This document shows positions 1 through 6,495 of a DNA stretch of 9,245 nt, one piece after another. A model generated the notes under the pieces. It made no database searches, was not told where the DNA came from, and saw only the letters and a list, made by a program, of their open reading frames with translations. This DNA is from an uncultured bacterium. Lineage in GTDB: Bacteria; Planctomycetota; UBA8108. The position numbers and the translations under genes were made by a program. How positions within the stretch are numbered: the stretch's first letter is position 1; each line of letters starts with the position of its first letter. The stretch spans positions 1 through 9,245 of the forward strand of contig CAJWZY010000067.1 of assembly GCA_913050545.1 (NCBI GenBank), written 5' to 3'.

Positions 1-291
1 CTTGATATGCACCTGCAGAAAGCCCACGGCCACAACTACGGCCTCGTTGAAGGCGCCCAGTTGCAGGGCTTTGACGTCAAGTACGTCAAGAAGAACACCT
101 CGGACTTCACCCGCGGCGACAAGGGTTTCGTCAAGGGGGGAATCAAGCTCGCCGACCAGGTCGTCCATGAACGCATGGCGGCACGGCCCTTCCTCCCCTT
201 CGAGAAGTTTGATACCGGTGAGTTCGTCAAGCTCGGCATCAAGCGTTACAAGTATGACTTCGGAATGCCCGGCAAGTACGGGAACAAGTAA
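1..291 (+). CDS. C-terminal 96 residues of an unrecognised protein (5' end outside window)
   Basis: The frame is open from the first base (Leu-Asp-Met-His...) to TAA at 289-291, so the gene begins upstream of the window. I do not recognise the family. The visible part is soluble-looking, with no membrane segment. It has a His-rich stretch near the start (HGHNYGLVEGAQ) and a basic, Gly/Tyr-rich tail ending PGKYGNK. That it is really coding is supported by strong codon bias: Lys is AAG in 12 of 13 codons, and Asp, Phe, Asn and Val mostly end in C. It is also supported by the intrinsic terminator 25 bp after the stop. Such bias often marks a highly expressed gene; this is inference. ATG at 7 is probably internal, because no Shine-Dalgarno can be assessed at the window edge. 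A search with the whole protein would be needed to name it. Confidence 0.8.
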   Translation, partial: LDMHLQKAHGHNYGLVEGAQLQGFDVKYVKKNTSDFTRGDKGFVKGGIKLADQVVHERMAARPFLPFEKFDTGEFVKLGIKRYKYDFGMPGKYGNK

Positions 292-315
292 GCCTTCCGG
301 CTGAATCCGAACGTC

Positions 316-355
316 AAAGAGAGGCGGAGCTTCCGAGCTTCGCCTCTCTTTTTTT
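316..355 (+). terminator. Strong Rho-independent terminator
   Basis: A 14-bp stem is formed by 318-331 (AGAGAGGCGGAGCT) and 336-349 (AGCTTCGCCTCTCT). It has one internal G-U pair and a TCCG tetraloop at 332-335, and a run of T follows (349-355). The A's at 316-317 can extend the stem into the T run. It lies 25 bp after the stop of the upstream partial gene and 21 bp from the stop of the convergent SDR gene. On the minus strand the same hairpin is followed by only three T's, so it may act weakly in that direction too. Confidence 0.92.
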
Positions 356-375
356 ATGCCGCCAGCGAGGTGCCC

Positions 376-1146
376 TCAGTGGGCGGTCCAGCCGCCATCG
401 ACAAACAGGGTCGCCCCGGTCACATAGCTTGACGCCTCGCTGGCCAGGAAAATCGCCGCCCCCTGGATCTCGCCCATATCACCCCACCGTGCCATCGGCA
501 CCTCCCCGAGAATAAAACGCTCGGTTTCCGGCAGGCCCACAATCGGCTCGTTCATCGGCGTGAGAAACGGGCCAGGGCAGATCGCGTTGGCGGTGATCCC
601 CTCCGAGGCCCACTCAAGAGCCAGGACACGTGTCATCTGCACCACAGCCCCCTTGCTTGAAGCATAGGGCGTACGACCCGGCACTCCCACCACTGACAGC
701 GTGCTGCCCATATTGATCACACGACCGTAACCACCCGCCTTCATATGGGGTATCGCCGCCCGCGAACAGAGCCAGGGGCCTCGAACATTGACGCTCATTA
801 CCTGCTCGAACTCTTCCAGCGACAACTCCTCGATCGGGTTGCGGATGTTGATGCCCGCATTGTTGATGAGAACATCAAGCCGCCCCAGCTTCGACATCGC
901 GGCATCGACAAGAGCATCGACCTCGTCCGGGTCTGTTACGTCACAGCGCACACCGAGGGTCTTCCTGCCGCTCGATTCCCCCAGGAGAGCAGCCTCGCGC
1001 TCAGCCTCCTCGCCGTTGCGGCTGCAGATAACGATGTCGGCACCGGCGGCAGCAAGCCCCTCCGCCATGCTGCGACCGAGCCCCTTGGTGCCCCCGGTAA
1101 CAAGCGCCACCTTCCCATCGAGTCGAAAGAGATCGATTCCAGACAT
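376..1146 (-). CDS. SDR-family oxidoreductase (gluconate 5-dehydrogenase / 3-oxoacyl reductase-like)
   Basis: A 256-residue classical short-chain dehydrogenase with a full Rossmann fold. Visible motifs are the TGGTKGLG cofactor loop (residues 17-24), D69 in CDV (adenine contact), NNAG (95-98), N120, and the catalytic S148 ... Y161-x3-K165 (YASSK). The C-terminus ends in the typical VTGATLFVDGGW. Basic residues after strand 2 (CSRN, R43) suggest NADP(H); this is inference. The overall pattern resembles gluconate 5-dehydrogenase-like sugar-acid or polyol dehydrogenases, but substrate cannot be read from sequence, and FabG-like reductases share all these motifs. I chose ATG at 1146 because GAGGA lies about 9 bases upstream; a TTG five codons earlier (1161) is in frame but overlaps that ribosome site. 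The gene is divergent from the lyase gene at 1253, so the two could share control. Confidence 0.93.
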   Translation of the reverse strand: MSGIDLFRLDGKVALVTGGTKGLGRSMAEGLAAAGADIVICSRNGEEAEREAALLGESSGRKTLGVRCDVTDPDEVDALVDAAMSKLGRLDVLINNAGINIRNPIEELSLEEFEQVMSVNVRGPWLCSRAAIPHMKAGGYGRVINMGSTLSVVGVPGRTPYASSKGAVVQMTRVLALEWASEGITANAICPGPFLTPMNEPIVGLPETERFILGEVPMARWGDMGEIQGAAIFLASEASSYVTGATLFVDGGWTAH

Positions 1147-1240
1147 TTGTTCATTCCTCAAGCCAAGTTAAACTGTAATCGACAGCATAGCACGCCGGCA
1201 GAAAGGCGGGCAGACGAGAATGCCCGGCGGCGAGCTGCAA

Positions 1241-1246
1241 AGGAGA
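1241..1246 (+). promoter_or_regulatory. Ribosome binding site fixing the start of the lyase gene
   Basis: The sequence AAAGGAGA (1239-1246) sits six bases before ATG at 1253. An in-frame ATG at 1220 would place this site inside the coding region and has no comparable Shine-Dalgarno, so 1253 is preferred. Confidence 0.75.
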
Positions 1247-1252
1247 CCTGCA

Positions 1253-2143
1253 ATGAACGACAAGCTGACACCTGCCAGGAGACTTCGCCTGCTCCTGGAT
1301 GAGCCCGGAATCATCCGGTCGATGGGGGCCCACGATGTCCTGACCGCCCTGCTCATCGAGCGAGCCGGCTTTGAGGCTGTCTTCCTCGGCGGCTTCGGAG
1401 CCAGCGCAAGCCTTCGCGGCCTGCCCGACCTCAACTTCCTCGAGCTCGAAGAAATGGCGGCGGCCGTCAAGCGTATGGCACAGAGAATCTCCATCCCCCT
1501 GATCGCCGACGGAGACACCGGCTACGGAGGCCCTGCAGAGATCGGCAATTGCATCCGGGCTTTTGAAGATGCCGGCGCCGCGGGAATCCTGCTCGAGGAC
1601 CAGGTCTCTCCAAAACGCTGCGGCCACTTCGATGGCAACGCGGTGATACCCGCCGAAGAGATGGTGGCCAAGCTCGAGGCCGCCCTCGAGGCGCGCCGCG
1701 ATGACGACTTCGTGCTCTTCGCAAGAACCGATGCCCGCCAGGGTGAGGGAATTGACTCAGCCATCGACCGGGTCAACCGCTACTGCGCAGCGGGAGCCGA
1801 TGTGGCCTTTGTCGAGGCGCCACAGTCAAAGGACGAGCTTGCCGAGATCGCCTCCCGGGTCCACCACCCCAAGTTTGCCAACATGCTCTCCTTCGGCAAG
1901 ACCCCCCTGCTGGACGCCGCCGAGCTCGAGAAAATGGGCTTCAAGTTCGTGGTCGCCCCGATCGAAACCTTGCTGGTCTCCGCGCGAGCCATCGAAGAGC
2001 TGGCTGCGACCTTCCTGGAGACAGGGAGCTCTGAGTTGCGCAAAGACTCGATGATGAGCTTCGATGAGCTCAAGGATGTCCTCGAGCTGGAGAAACACCT
2101 CCGGCTACGGAAAGAAAACGGCGCTGAACCCGCCGGCGAGTGA
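1253..2143 (+). CDS. Isocitrate lyase/PEP mutase superfamily protein, C-C lyase type (2-methylisocitrate / 2,3-dimethylmalate lyase-like)
   Basis: A 296-residue single-domain alpha/beta-barrel enzyme of the isocitrate lyase/PEP mutase superfamily. Members cleave or rearrange 2-hydroxy or 2-oxo acid substrates bound to Mg2+. Visible features are GAHD (25-28), the Mg-binding DGDTGYGG (86-93), EDQ (115-117), the gating-loop signature KRCGHFDG (121-128), ARTD (157-160), E188, and NMLSFGKTP (210-218). The KRCGH cysteine is the catalytic base of the lyase branch (methylisocitrate lyase, dimethylmalate lyase). True PEP mutases and phosphonopyruvate hydrolases lack it, so C-P chemistry is unlikely. 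No citrate synthase or 2-methylcitrate dehydratase is nearby, which argues against a plain propionate (prp) operon. Annotation pipelines often call such proteins carboxyvinyl-carboxyphosphonate phosphorylmutase. The exact substrate is unknown. The final 20 or so residues are charged and probably disordered. Confidence 0.9.
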   Translation: MNDKLTPARRLRLLLDEPGIIRSMGAHDVLTALLIERAGFEAVFLGGFGASASLRGLPDLNFLELEEMAAAVKRMAQRISIPLIADGDTGYGGPAEIGNCIRAFEDAGAAGILLEDQVSPKRCGHFDGNAVIPAEEMVAKLEAALEARRDDDFVLFARTDARQGEGIDSAIDRVNRYCAAGADVAFVEAPQSKDELAEIASRVHHPKFANMLSFGKTPLLDAAELEKMGFKFVVAPIETLLVSARAIEELAATFLETGSSELRKDSMMSFDELKDVLELEKHLRLRKENGAEPAGE

Positions 2144-2153
2144 ACACCAGAGC

Positions 2154-4079
2154 TCAGTCTTGCCAGCCGAGAATCCCATCGAGCGTGCCAATCGCCACCG
2201 GGTGATAGCCCGGACGCGCCCGGGCATAGATCTTTCGGGCACGTCTCAGGCCCCCGGGCGTCTTTGCCAGCTCCCGGTAGAGGGGGCTGAGAAACTTCCG
2301 CCTTCCCACACGTTCCAGGAAGCCCTCCAGCGGCTCCATCACGGGCCGGTACCCTCCGGGAAGAGCCACCAGGAACCACTGGCAGAGAATCTCTGAATTT
2401 TTCGAGGTGGTCAGGGAAAAGACCTCGTCAAGATCGGCCAGCCGCTCAGCCGGCAGAGGGGAGGGCAGGTGACGCAGGAAATGAAGCCACTCGTGCGTGG
2501 TCCAGCCATCGGTTTTCAGCGCTCCGGCCTTCACCCCGGCGGCAAAATAGCCCGCTGCGGCGGCGGCTTTTTCCAGCGCGGCGGAACGAACCGCAGGCAG
2601 GTTGCCCGGAAGACCGGGGCCGTAAACCCATTCCCTGATTCGCAGCCCGGCTGCCAGGGCCCTGTCTTTTGCAAGGAGCTCCCGGTCCAGGAAGGAAAGG
2701 AACCCCTCGGTGGTCATCGGCTGAAATGAGAACCTGTCAAAATAGCTGCGCAGAAAAACATCCCAGCGTTCACGGCCAAACGCATTTTCAAGCATACGCA
2801 GAAAGAGATAGCCCTTCTCATAGGCGACATCTGTCATTCCATCATCTGGATCACGGCCGGCGAGGTCGAGCTTCAGATGCGTATCGGCAGGATGATCCTT
2901 GAGCAACTCATCGACCGTATTGCTGAGCTCATCAAGCCCCAGCCGGGCCAGCATCTCATCGTATTCCCTGCCGTAGAGGCGCTCCATGATCCGGTGCTCG
3001 AGGTAGACCGTGAAACCCTCGTTGAGCCAGAAGTCATCCCAGGTCGCATTGGTGACCAGGTTGCCCGACCAGGAGTGAGCGAGCTCGTGGGCCACCAGGG
3101 CCACCAGCGACCTGTCACCGGCAAGGATTGTCGGGGTGGCAAAGGTGAGGCGTGGATTTTCCATTCCCCCGAAAGGGAAGCTCGGCGGCAGGACCAGGAT
3201 ATCGTAGCGCCCCCACCGGTAAGGCCCGAAGAGCTCTTCGCAGGCCAGCATCATCTTCTCGGTATCGGCGAATTCCCAGGCCGCGCTCTCAACCAGGGAC
3301 GGCTCGGCATAGACTCCTGAGCGCTCACCCAGGGCCTTGAAGCCGAGGTCACCAACCGCCAGGGCCATCAGGTAGGAGGGAATGGCCTGCGGCATCTCAA
3401 AAAGAAATCGTTTCCTTCCCCCGGGCAGCTCCCGGGGCTCTCCCCGGCTCCCGGCGCTCATGACTGCCGTGAGTGGCTCGGGCACCTCGACAGCCGCGGT
3501 GTAGGTGAACCGGACCGCCGGGGTGTCCTGGCAGGGGATCCAGGTCCGCGCCAGGATCGCCTGGGACTGGGTAAAGAGAAACGGCTGCTTCCTGCCGGCG
3601 GTCTGCCGGGGCTCCAGCCACTGCAGCGCATCCGCCTCCCCGGTGGTTTCGTAGGCGATGAGCACCTCCTCGGTGCCGGGCTCAATCCGCACGACAAGGG
3701 GCTGGCCAAGCAGGGGCCTCTCCTCTCCCAGCTCAAAGCTCGCCTCCCGGATGCTGCCGCTCTCAAGAAGCTGTACCCGCCGGATCGTCAGCCCCCTGGT
3801 GTCGAGGCGGAGCTCCCGGGCACCGGAGAGGTTGCGGATCTTCCAGGAAGCCTCTGCCCGGATGGTCCTGCTGCTGAAATCGACATCCAGCAAGAGCGTA
3901 AGGTGGGTAACAGCCACCTCCGCCGGGTTCGAAAAGGAATGGGGATCCTTGATGGCCAGGGCGCCCCCATTCGGCTGGCGACCGGCACATCCGGAGACTG
4001 CGGCAAGAAGCAGGAGAGCCGGCAGCAACCCTGCCACCCACCAGCGAGCCTGCGTTTTCGGACAACGGCCGGTTTGCAT
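2154..4079 (-). CDS. M1-family metallo-aminopeptidase, leukotriene A4 hydrolase-like, predicted lipoprotein
   Basis: A 641-residue zinc peptidase that would trim N-terminal residues from peptides. Residues 1-31 form a lipoprotein signal: basic start, Leu/Ala core, and a VSGC lipobox with Cys31. That predicts an anchored extracytoplasmic enzyme. An N-terminal beta domain follows (about 50-240), including PCQDTPAVRFTYTA. The catalytic domain has the substrate-binding GGMEN (304-308), zinc ligands H331 and H335 with base E332 (HELAH), third ligand E354 in WLNEG, and Y420 in VAYEKG, which matches the transition-state tyrosine. The C-terminal helical part (about 480-641) matches the position of the leukotriene A4 hydrolase C-terminal repeat domain. 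All key residues are present, so it should be active. Bacterial homologues act as aminopeptidases; epoxide hydrolase activity cannot be assumed. ATG at 4079 follows AAAGGGAAA. Its stop lies 10 bp from that of the convergent lyase gene. Confidence 0.95.
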   Translation of the reverse strand: MQTGRCPKTQARWWVAGLLPALLLLAAVSGCAGRQPNGGALAIKDPHSFSNPAEVAVTHLTLLLDVDFSSRTIRAEASWKIRNLSGARELRLDTRGLTIRRVQLLESGSIREASFELGEERPLLGQPLVVRIEPGTEEVLIAYETTGEADALQWLEPRQTAGRKQPFLFTQSQAILARTWIPCQDTPAVRFTYTAAVEVPEPLTAVMSAGSRGEPRELPGGRKRFLFEMPQAIPSYLMALAVGDLGFKALGERSGVYAEPSLVESAAWEFADTEKMMLACEELFGPYRWGRYDILVLPPSFPFGGMENPRLTFATPTILAGDRSLVALVAHELAHSWSGNLVTNATWDDFWLNEGFTVYLEHRIMERLYGREYDEMLARLGLDELSNTVDELLKDHPADTHLKLDLAGRDPDDGMTDVAYEKGYLFLRMLENAFGRERWDVFLRSYFDRFSFQPMTTEGFLSFLDRELLAKDRALAAGLRIREWVYGPGLPGNLPAVRSAALEKAAAAAGYFAAGVKAGALKTDGWTTHEWLHFLRHLPSPLPAERLADLDEVFSLTTSKNSEILCQWFLVALPGGYRPVMEPLEGFLERVGRRKFLSPLYRELAKTPGGLRRARKIYARARPGYHPVAIGTLDGILGWQD

Positions 4080-4111
4080 ATTTTCCCTTTCTCCACCTCA
4101 AGCTTCATTTA

Positions 4112-4126
4112 GTTCACCAAGTGAAC
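4112..4126. promoter_or_regulatory. Perfect 15-bp inverted repeat, candidate operator
   Basis: GTTCAC-CAA-GTGAAC is a perfect palindrome with 6-bp arms and a 3-bp spacer. It sits in the 100-bp gap between the divergent M1 peptidase (start 4079) and ROK genes (start 4180). It ends 5 bp before a TATACT box at 4132, so a bound repressor would block a plus-strand promoter there. The identity of any regulator is unknown. Confidence 0.5.
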
Positions 4127-4131
4127 CACAC

Positions 4132-4137
4132 TATACT
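4132..4137 (+). promoter_or_regulatory. Candidate -10 box of a promoter for the ROK gene
   Basis: TATACT matches the sigma-70 -10 consensus in five of six positions and stands out in a GC-rich setting. The upstream element is weak: TTTAGT at 4108-4113 with an 18-bp spacer matches TTGACA at only three positions. Transcription would start near 4144, leaving a leader of about 36 bases before ATG 4180. Confidence 0.45.
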
Positions 4138-4179
4138 TTAAGCACAGCGGAAGGCCAACGCGCACACAGGAAGCACAAG

Positions 4180-5172
4180 ATGTCTCTAATCTACCTCGGC
4201 GTCGATATCGGCGGAACAACCTGCGGCGTCTGCACTGCGGATGAGCAGGGCCGGTTGCTTGGAGAGACCACCATCCCAACCGGCAAAGGAGAAAACGGCT
4301 GGGAAGGCACAGTCAGCCGGTTGATCGGCTACGCCAGGGAACTTGTCGAGGCCAACCCGGGCGCCGAGCCACGGGCAATCGGGATCTCCTGTGGTTCGCC
4401 CATGGACCGGGAGGCCGGGATTATCCAGGAACCGGCAAACCTTCCCGGCTGGCGGGATGTTCCCATCGTGAGCCTGTTGCGGGATGCGTTCCCCCAGGCC
4501 GCGGTTCATCTTGAAAACGATGCCAACGCCGGGGCACTGGCAGAATATCACTTTGGAGCCGGCCGGCACGAGCGACCCTCCAACATGGCCTTTCTTACCT
4601 TCGGAACCGGGCTCGGTGCCGGCCTGGTCCTCAACAGGCAGCTCTACAGGGGGACCTCTAATTATGCCGGAGAGATTGGCCATGTCCGGCTGGAGCAGGA
4701 TGGCCCGGTCGGCTGTGGCAAGGCCGGCAGCTGGGAGGGCTTCTGCTCAGGTGGCGGCATCGAACAGCTGGCCGCAGCCGGACGCCGGAGCTGGCAGGGA
4801 GAGACCTGCCTCGACAAGGATAAGATCACCGCGGCAGATGTCGGCCAGGGCGCTCTCAGGGGCGACGAGCTCTGCCTCGAGATTCTCTCTACCTCCGGCA
4901 GCTACCTGGGCCGGGGCCTGGGAATCCTGGTCGACATCCTCAACCTGGAATTGATCGTGATCGGCTCCATTTTCGCCCGCTGCGAAGAGTTCCTGCGGCC
5001 CGCGATGGAAGCCGCCCTGCAGCAGGAAGCCCGGCGCGAAACGCTCGAGTGCTGCCGGGTCGTAGCGGCCGCACTCGGGGAAGAGATCGGCCTCTACTCA
5101 TCCCTGTGCGCCGCGTACCATGGAGAGTCCACCCTTGAGGCGACCGCCGGAGCGTCGGACACGAAAGCTTGA
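4180..5172 (+). CDS. ROK-family protein (probable sugar kinase, glucokinase-like) with degenerate zinc motif
   Basis: A 330-residue ROK (repressor/ORF/kinase) protein of the actin-like ATPase fold. It has no N-terminal helix-turn-helix, so it is a kinase-type member that would phosphorylate a hexose or N-acyl-hexosamine with ATP in the cytoplasm. Visible features are the phosphate-binding DIGGTT (9-14), LENDANAG (111-118) with catalytic base D114, phosphate-2 loop GTGLGAG (142-148), and GEIGHV (164-169) with the sugar/zinc-site histidine. The usual ROK zinc motif C-x-C-G-x2-G-C-x-E is reduced here to GCGKAGSWE (178-186): one cysteine and the terminal Glu remain, and the other two cysteines appear as Gly and Ser. 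Substrate is not assignable. ATG at 4180 is preceded by AGGAAG six bases upstream. The frame stays open far upstream, but only as antisense to the peptidase gene. The convergent isomerase gene ends 8 bp after this stop. Confidence 0.92.
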   Translation: MSLIYLGVDIGGTTCGVCTADEQGRLLGETTIPTGKGENGWEGTVSRLIGYARELVEANPGAEPRAIGISCGSPMDREAGIIQEPANLPGWRDVPIVSLLRDAFPQAAVHLENDANAGALAEYHFGAGRHERPSNMAFLTFGTGLGAGLVLNRQLYRGTSNYAGEIGHVRLEQDGPVGCGKAGSWEGFCSGGGIEQLAAAGRRSWQGETCLDKDKITAADVGQGALRGDELCLEILSTSGSYLGRGLGILVDILNLELIVIGSIFARCEEFLRPAMEAALQQEARRETLECCRVVAAALGEEIGLYSSLCAAYHGESTLEATAGASDTKA

Positions 5173-5180
5173 GGCCGGCT

Positions 5181-6236
5181 TTACCCGTCTGTTCGCAGCT
5201 TTTCAACCGCGCGGCGCAGGGTTCCCTGGCTGGAAGCGCCACCCCTGGCTTCGCCTCCCTCGGCAGCCGGCCCGACAGGGGCAGGCGGCCGGCCTATCTC
5301 CTCCAGCAGTTCGTGATCGATGGAGATGTCTCGCCCCTCCCTCAGCCCGCTGTAAAATCCTTTCCGGGCCGTGTCCTTCGCCTGGCGCAGAAGGAGCTCC
5401 TTCACAGCCTTGCGAACAGCTGAAAGCGGCCGAAGTCGCGAAGGCCGGATCTCCATCAACCTGCCGATATACAGGGCTGCGGGAGTTTCGACAACGGGAG
5501 TCAGCGCGCCGCGTTCATCGAGGTCGAGGACCGCCTCCTGCAGGTCGAGAGGGAGCCCGGCGGCCCCCGCTCTCCTGATAATCCAGCCGACATCGCCACC
5601 AGATTGCCGGGTCCTCTTGTCATCGGAATACCTGGCAGCGAGGTCTCCAAAGTCAGCCACCTCGGCGGGCAGCGCCCTTGCCTCCTCGAGGGCCGCCCGG
5701 GCTCTCTCCACCAGGGCGAGCCGGCCGGCATCGTCGGTCCCCGAGGGAACCCTGATGGAGATCACCGCGACCCTTGCCATTTCATGAGTCCGGTACCGGT
5801 CGAGATGGCCCCGGTAGTGCCTGGAGATCTCATCTTCACTCACCTCCACGCCTTCCAGCAGCGGCTTCAGGTTTCGGGCCAGGTACCGGCCGACCATCGC
5901 CTGCCGCAGGAGCCGCGCCACCTCCGGGTGCTTGTCGTAGCCTTCCTCGAGCGCTTTTTTATACACCAGCTCCTCATCTACGAGATGGCGAAGAACACTC
6001 TCGGGCTTGTCGATGCCCGGGTAGCTCCGCGGAGATTTTTCGGCGGCCCTGGCCAGGGCCGTCTTGAACTCATCCTCCGTCACCGCGCCCTCATCGATGC
6101 GAGCGAGAACCCTGCCGCTTTCGACCTCTGCCACTCCTCCCTGGTCGCAGCAGACACCTCCCAGGAGGAGAAGAGCTACAGCCCCGATGGCCAGGAGATG
6201 GTTTGTTCCGAAGGTCATTTTCATCATCTTAATCAC
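5181..6236 (-). CDS. SurA-like parvulin-type peptidyl-prolyl cis-trans isomerase, exported
   Basis: A 351-residue foldase that would catalyse cis-trans isomerisation of prolyl bonds in the cell envelope and chaperone secreted or outer-membrane proteins. Residues 1-30 are an export signal: a Lys/Met start, then an Ala/Leu-rich core ending LLGGVCC-D. The two cysteines suggest a lipoprotein, but the lipobox is non-canonical. A SurA-N-like helical region follows (about 43-145: VLARIDEGAVTEDEF, then VLRHLVDEELVYKKALEEG). The parvulin domain (about 150-265) carries FGDLAARYSDDKRTRQSGGD and VGWI. The tail (about 310-340) is Pro/Ala/Gly-rich and probably flexible. Start is uncertain: GTG at 6236 opens the longest frame, but ATGs at 6227, 6224 and 6218 are also possible and none has a clear Shine-Dalgarno. 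It is shorter than E. coli SurA, with a single parvulin domain. PrsA or EpsD-type isomerases are alternatives. Confidence 0.9.
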   Translation of the reverse strand: MIKMMKMTFGTNHLLAIGAVALLLLGGVCCDQGGVAEVESGRVLARIDEGAVTEDEFKTALARAAEKSPRSYPGIDKPESVLRHLVDEELVYKKALEEGYDKHPEVARLLRQAMVGRYLARNLKPLLEGVEVSEDEISRHYRGHLDRYRTHEMARVAVISIRVPSGTDDAGRLALVERARAALEEARALPAEVADFGDLAARYSDDKRTRQSGGDVGWIIRRAGAAGLPLDLQEAVLDLDERGALTPVVETPAALYIGRLMEIRPSRLRPLSAVRKAVKELLLRQAKDTARKGFYSGLREGRDISIDHELLEEIGRPPAPVGPAAEGGEARGGASSQGTLRRAVEKLRTDG

Positions 6237-6495
6237 AGGCTCGTGCAGAATTCCATAGTCAGCGGCATGACCGATCTACCACCTCGCCGGCATACATACC
6301 TATTCTTTCTTTCGCCCAGCAGCGCCGAGTTCTTGACCTGGATATTTTTTCGGCCCTTCGCCCCCTGGGTAGCCGCCAATTACAGCCTCGGGAGAGCCTG
6401 ATTCCCACTGGTAATCCCCCTGCCGGAGTTCTATCCTCAGCCCTCTTGAGAGCAACTTTACCGCTCTTTGAAATAAGCCGGGACATCGAGTCACC
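6237..6495. other. Divergent intergenic region upstream of the phosphonate operon
   Basis: These 259 bases separate the isomerase gene (-) from phnA (+) and should hold the operon's promoter. I see no convincing small gene: the phnA frame is closed by TGA at 6469-6471. TTGACC at 6333-6338 resembles a -35 box but has no -10 partner at normal spacing. TGG at 6409-6411 and TGC at 6421-6423 have -24/-12 geometry (GG-N10-GC) but match sigma-54 consensus poorly. No strong palindrome or riboswitch is evident. Confidence 0.5.

Noticed and set aside
745..1302. Plus-strand open frame overlapping the SDR gene
   Set aside because: It is antisense to the SDR and runs into the lyase start; no motif supports it.
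1253..2143. Phosphoenolpyruvate mutase or phosphonopyruvate hydrolase, as part of a phosphonate synthesis/breakdown island
   Set aside because: The gating loop reads KRCGH with the lyase cysteine rather than the mutase pattern. It is about 4.3 kb from phnA, with unrelated genes on both strands between, and no phosphonopyruvate decarboxylase is present.
3658..4179. Upstream extension of the ROK reading frame
   Set aside because: The frame is open but runs antisense through the peptidase's signal and N-terminal domain. The ROK fold begins at MSLIYLGVDIGGTT with its own AGGAAG site at 4168.
6333..6348. Sigma-70 promoter (TTGACC with TATTTT) for phnA
   Set aside because: The two boxes are only 4 bases apart, and no -10 lies at 16-18 bases.
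5604..6401. Plus-strand open frame (265 codons) opposite the isomerase gene
   Set aside because: Antisense to a recognisable parvulin domain; no domain or ribosome site of its own. It is rich in Pro, Arg and Ser, typical of a shadow frame.
6446..6470. Hairpin AGAGC...GCTCT just before phnA as a riboswitch or attenuator
   Set aside because: The stem is only 5 bp with a 9-base loop, no T run follows, and no alternative pairing is evident.
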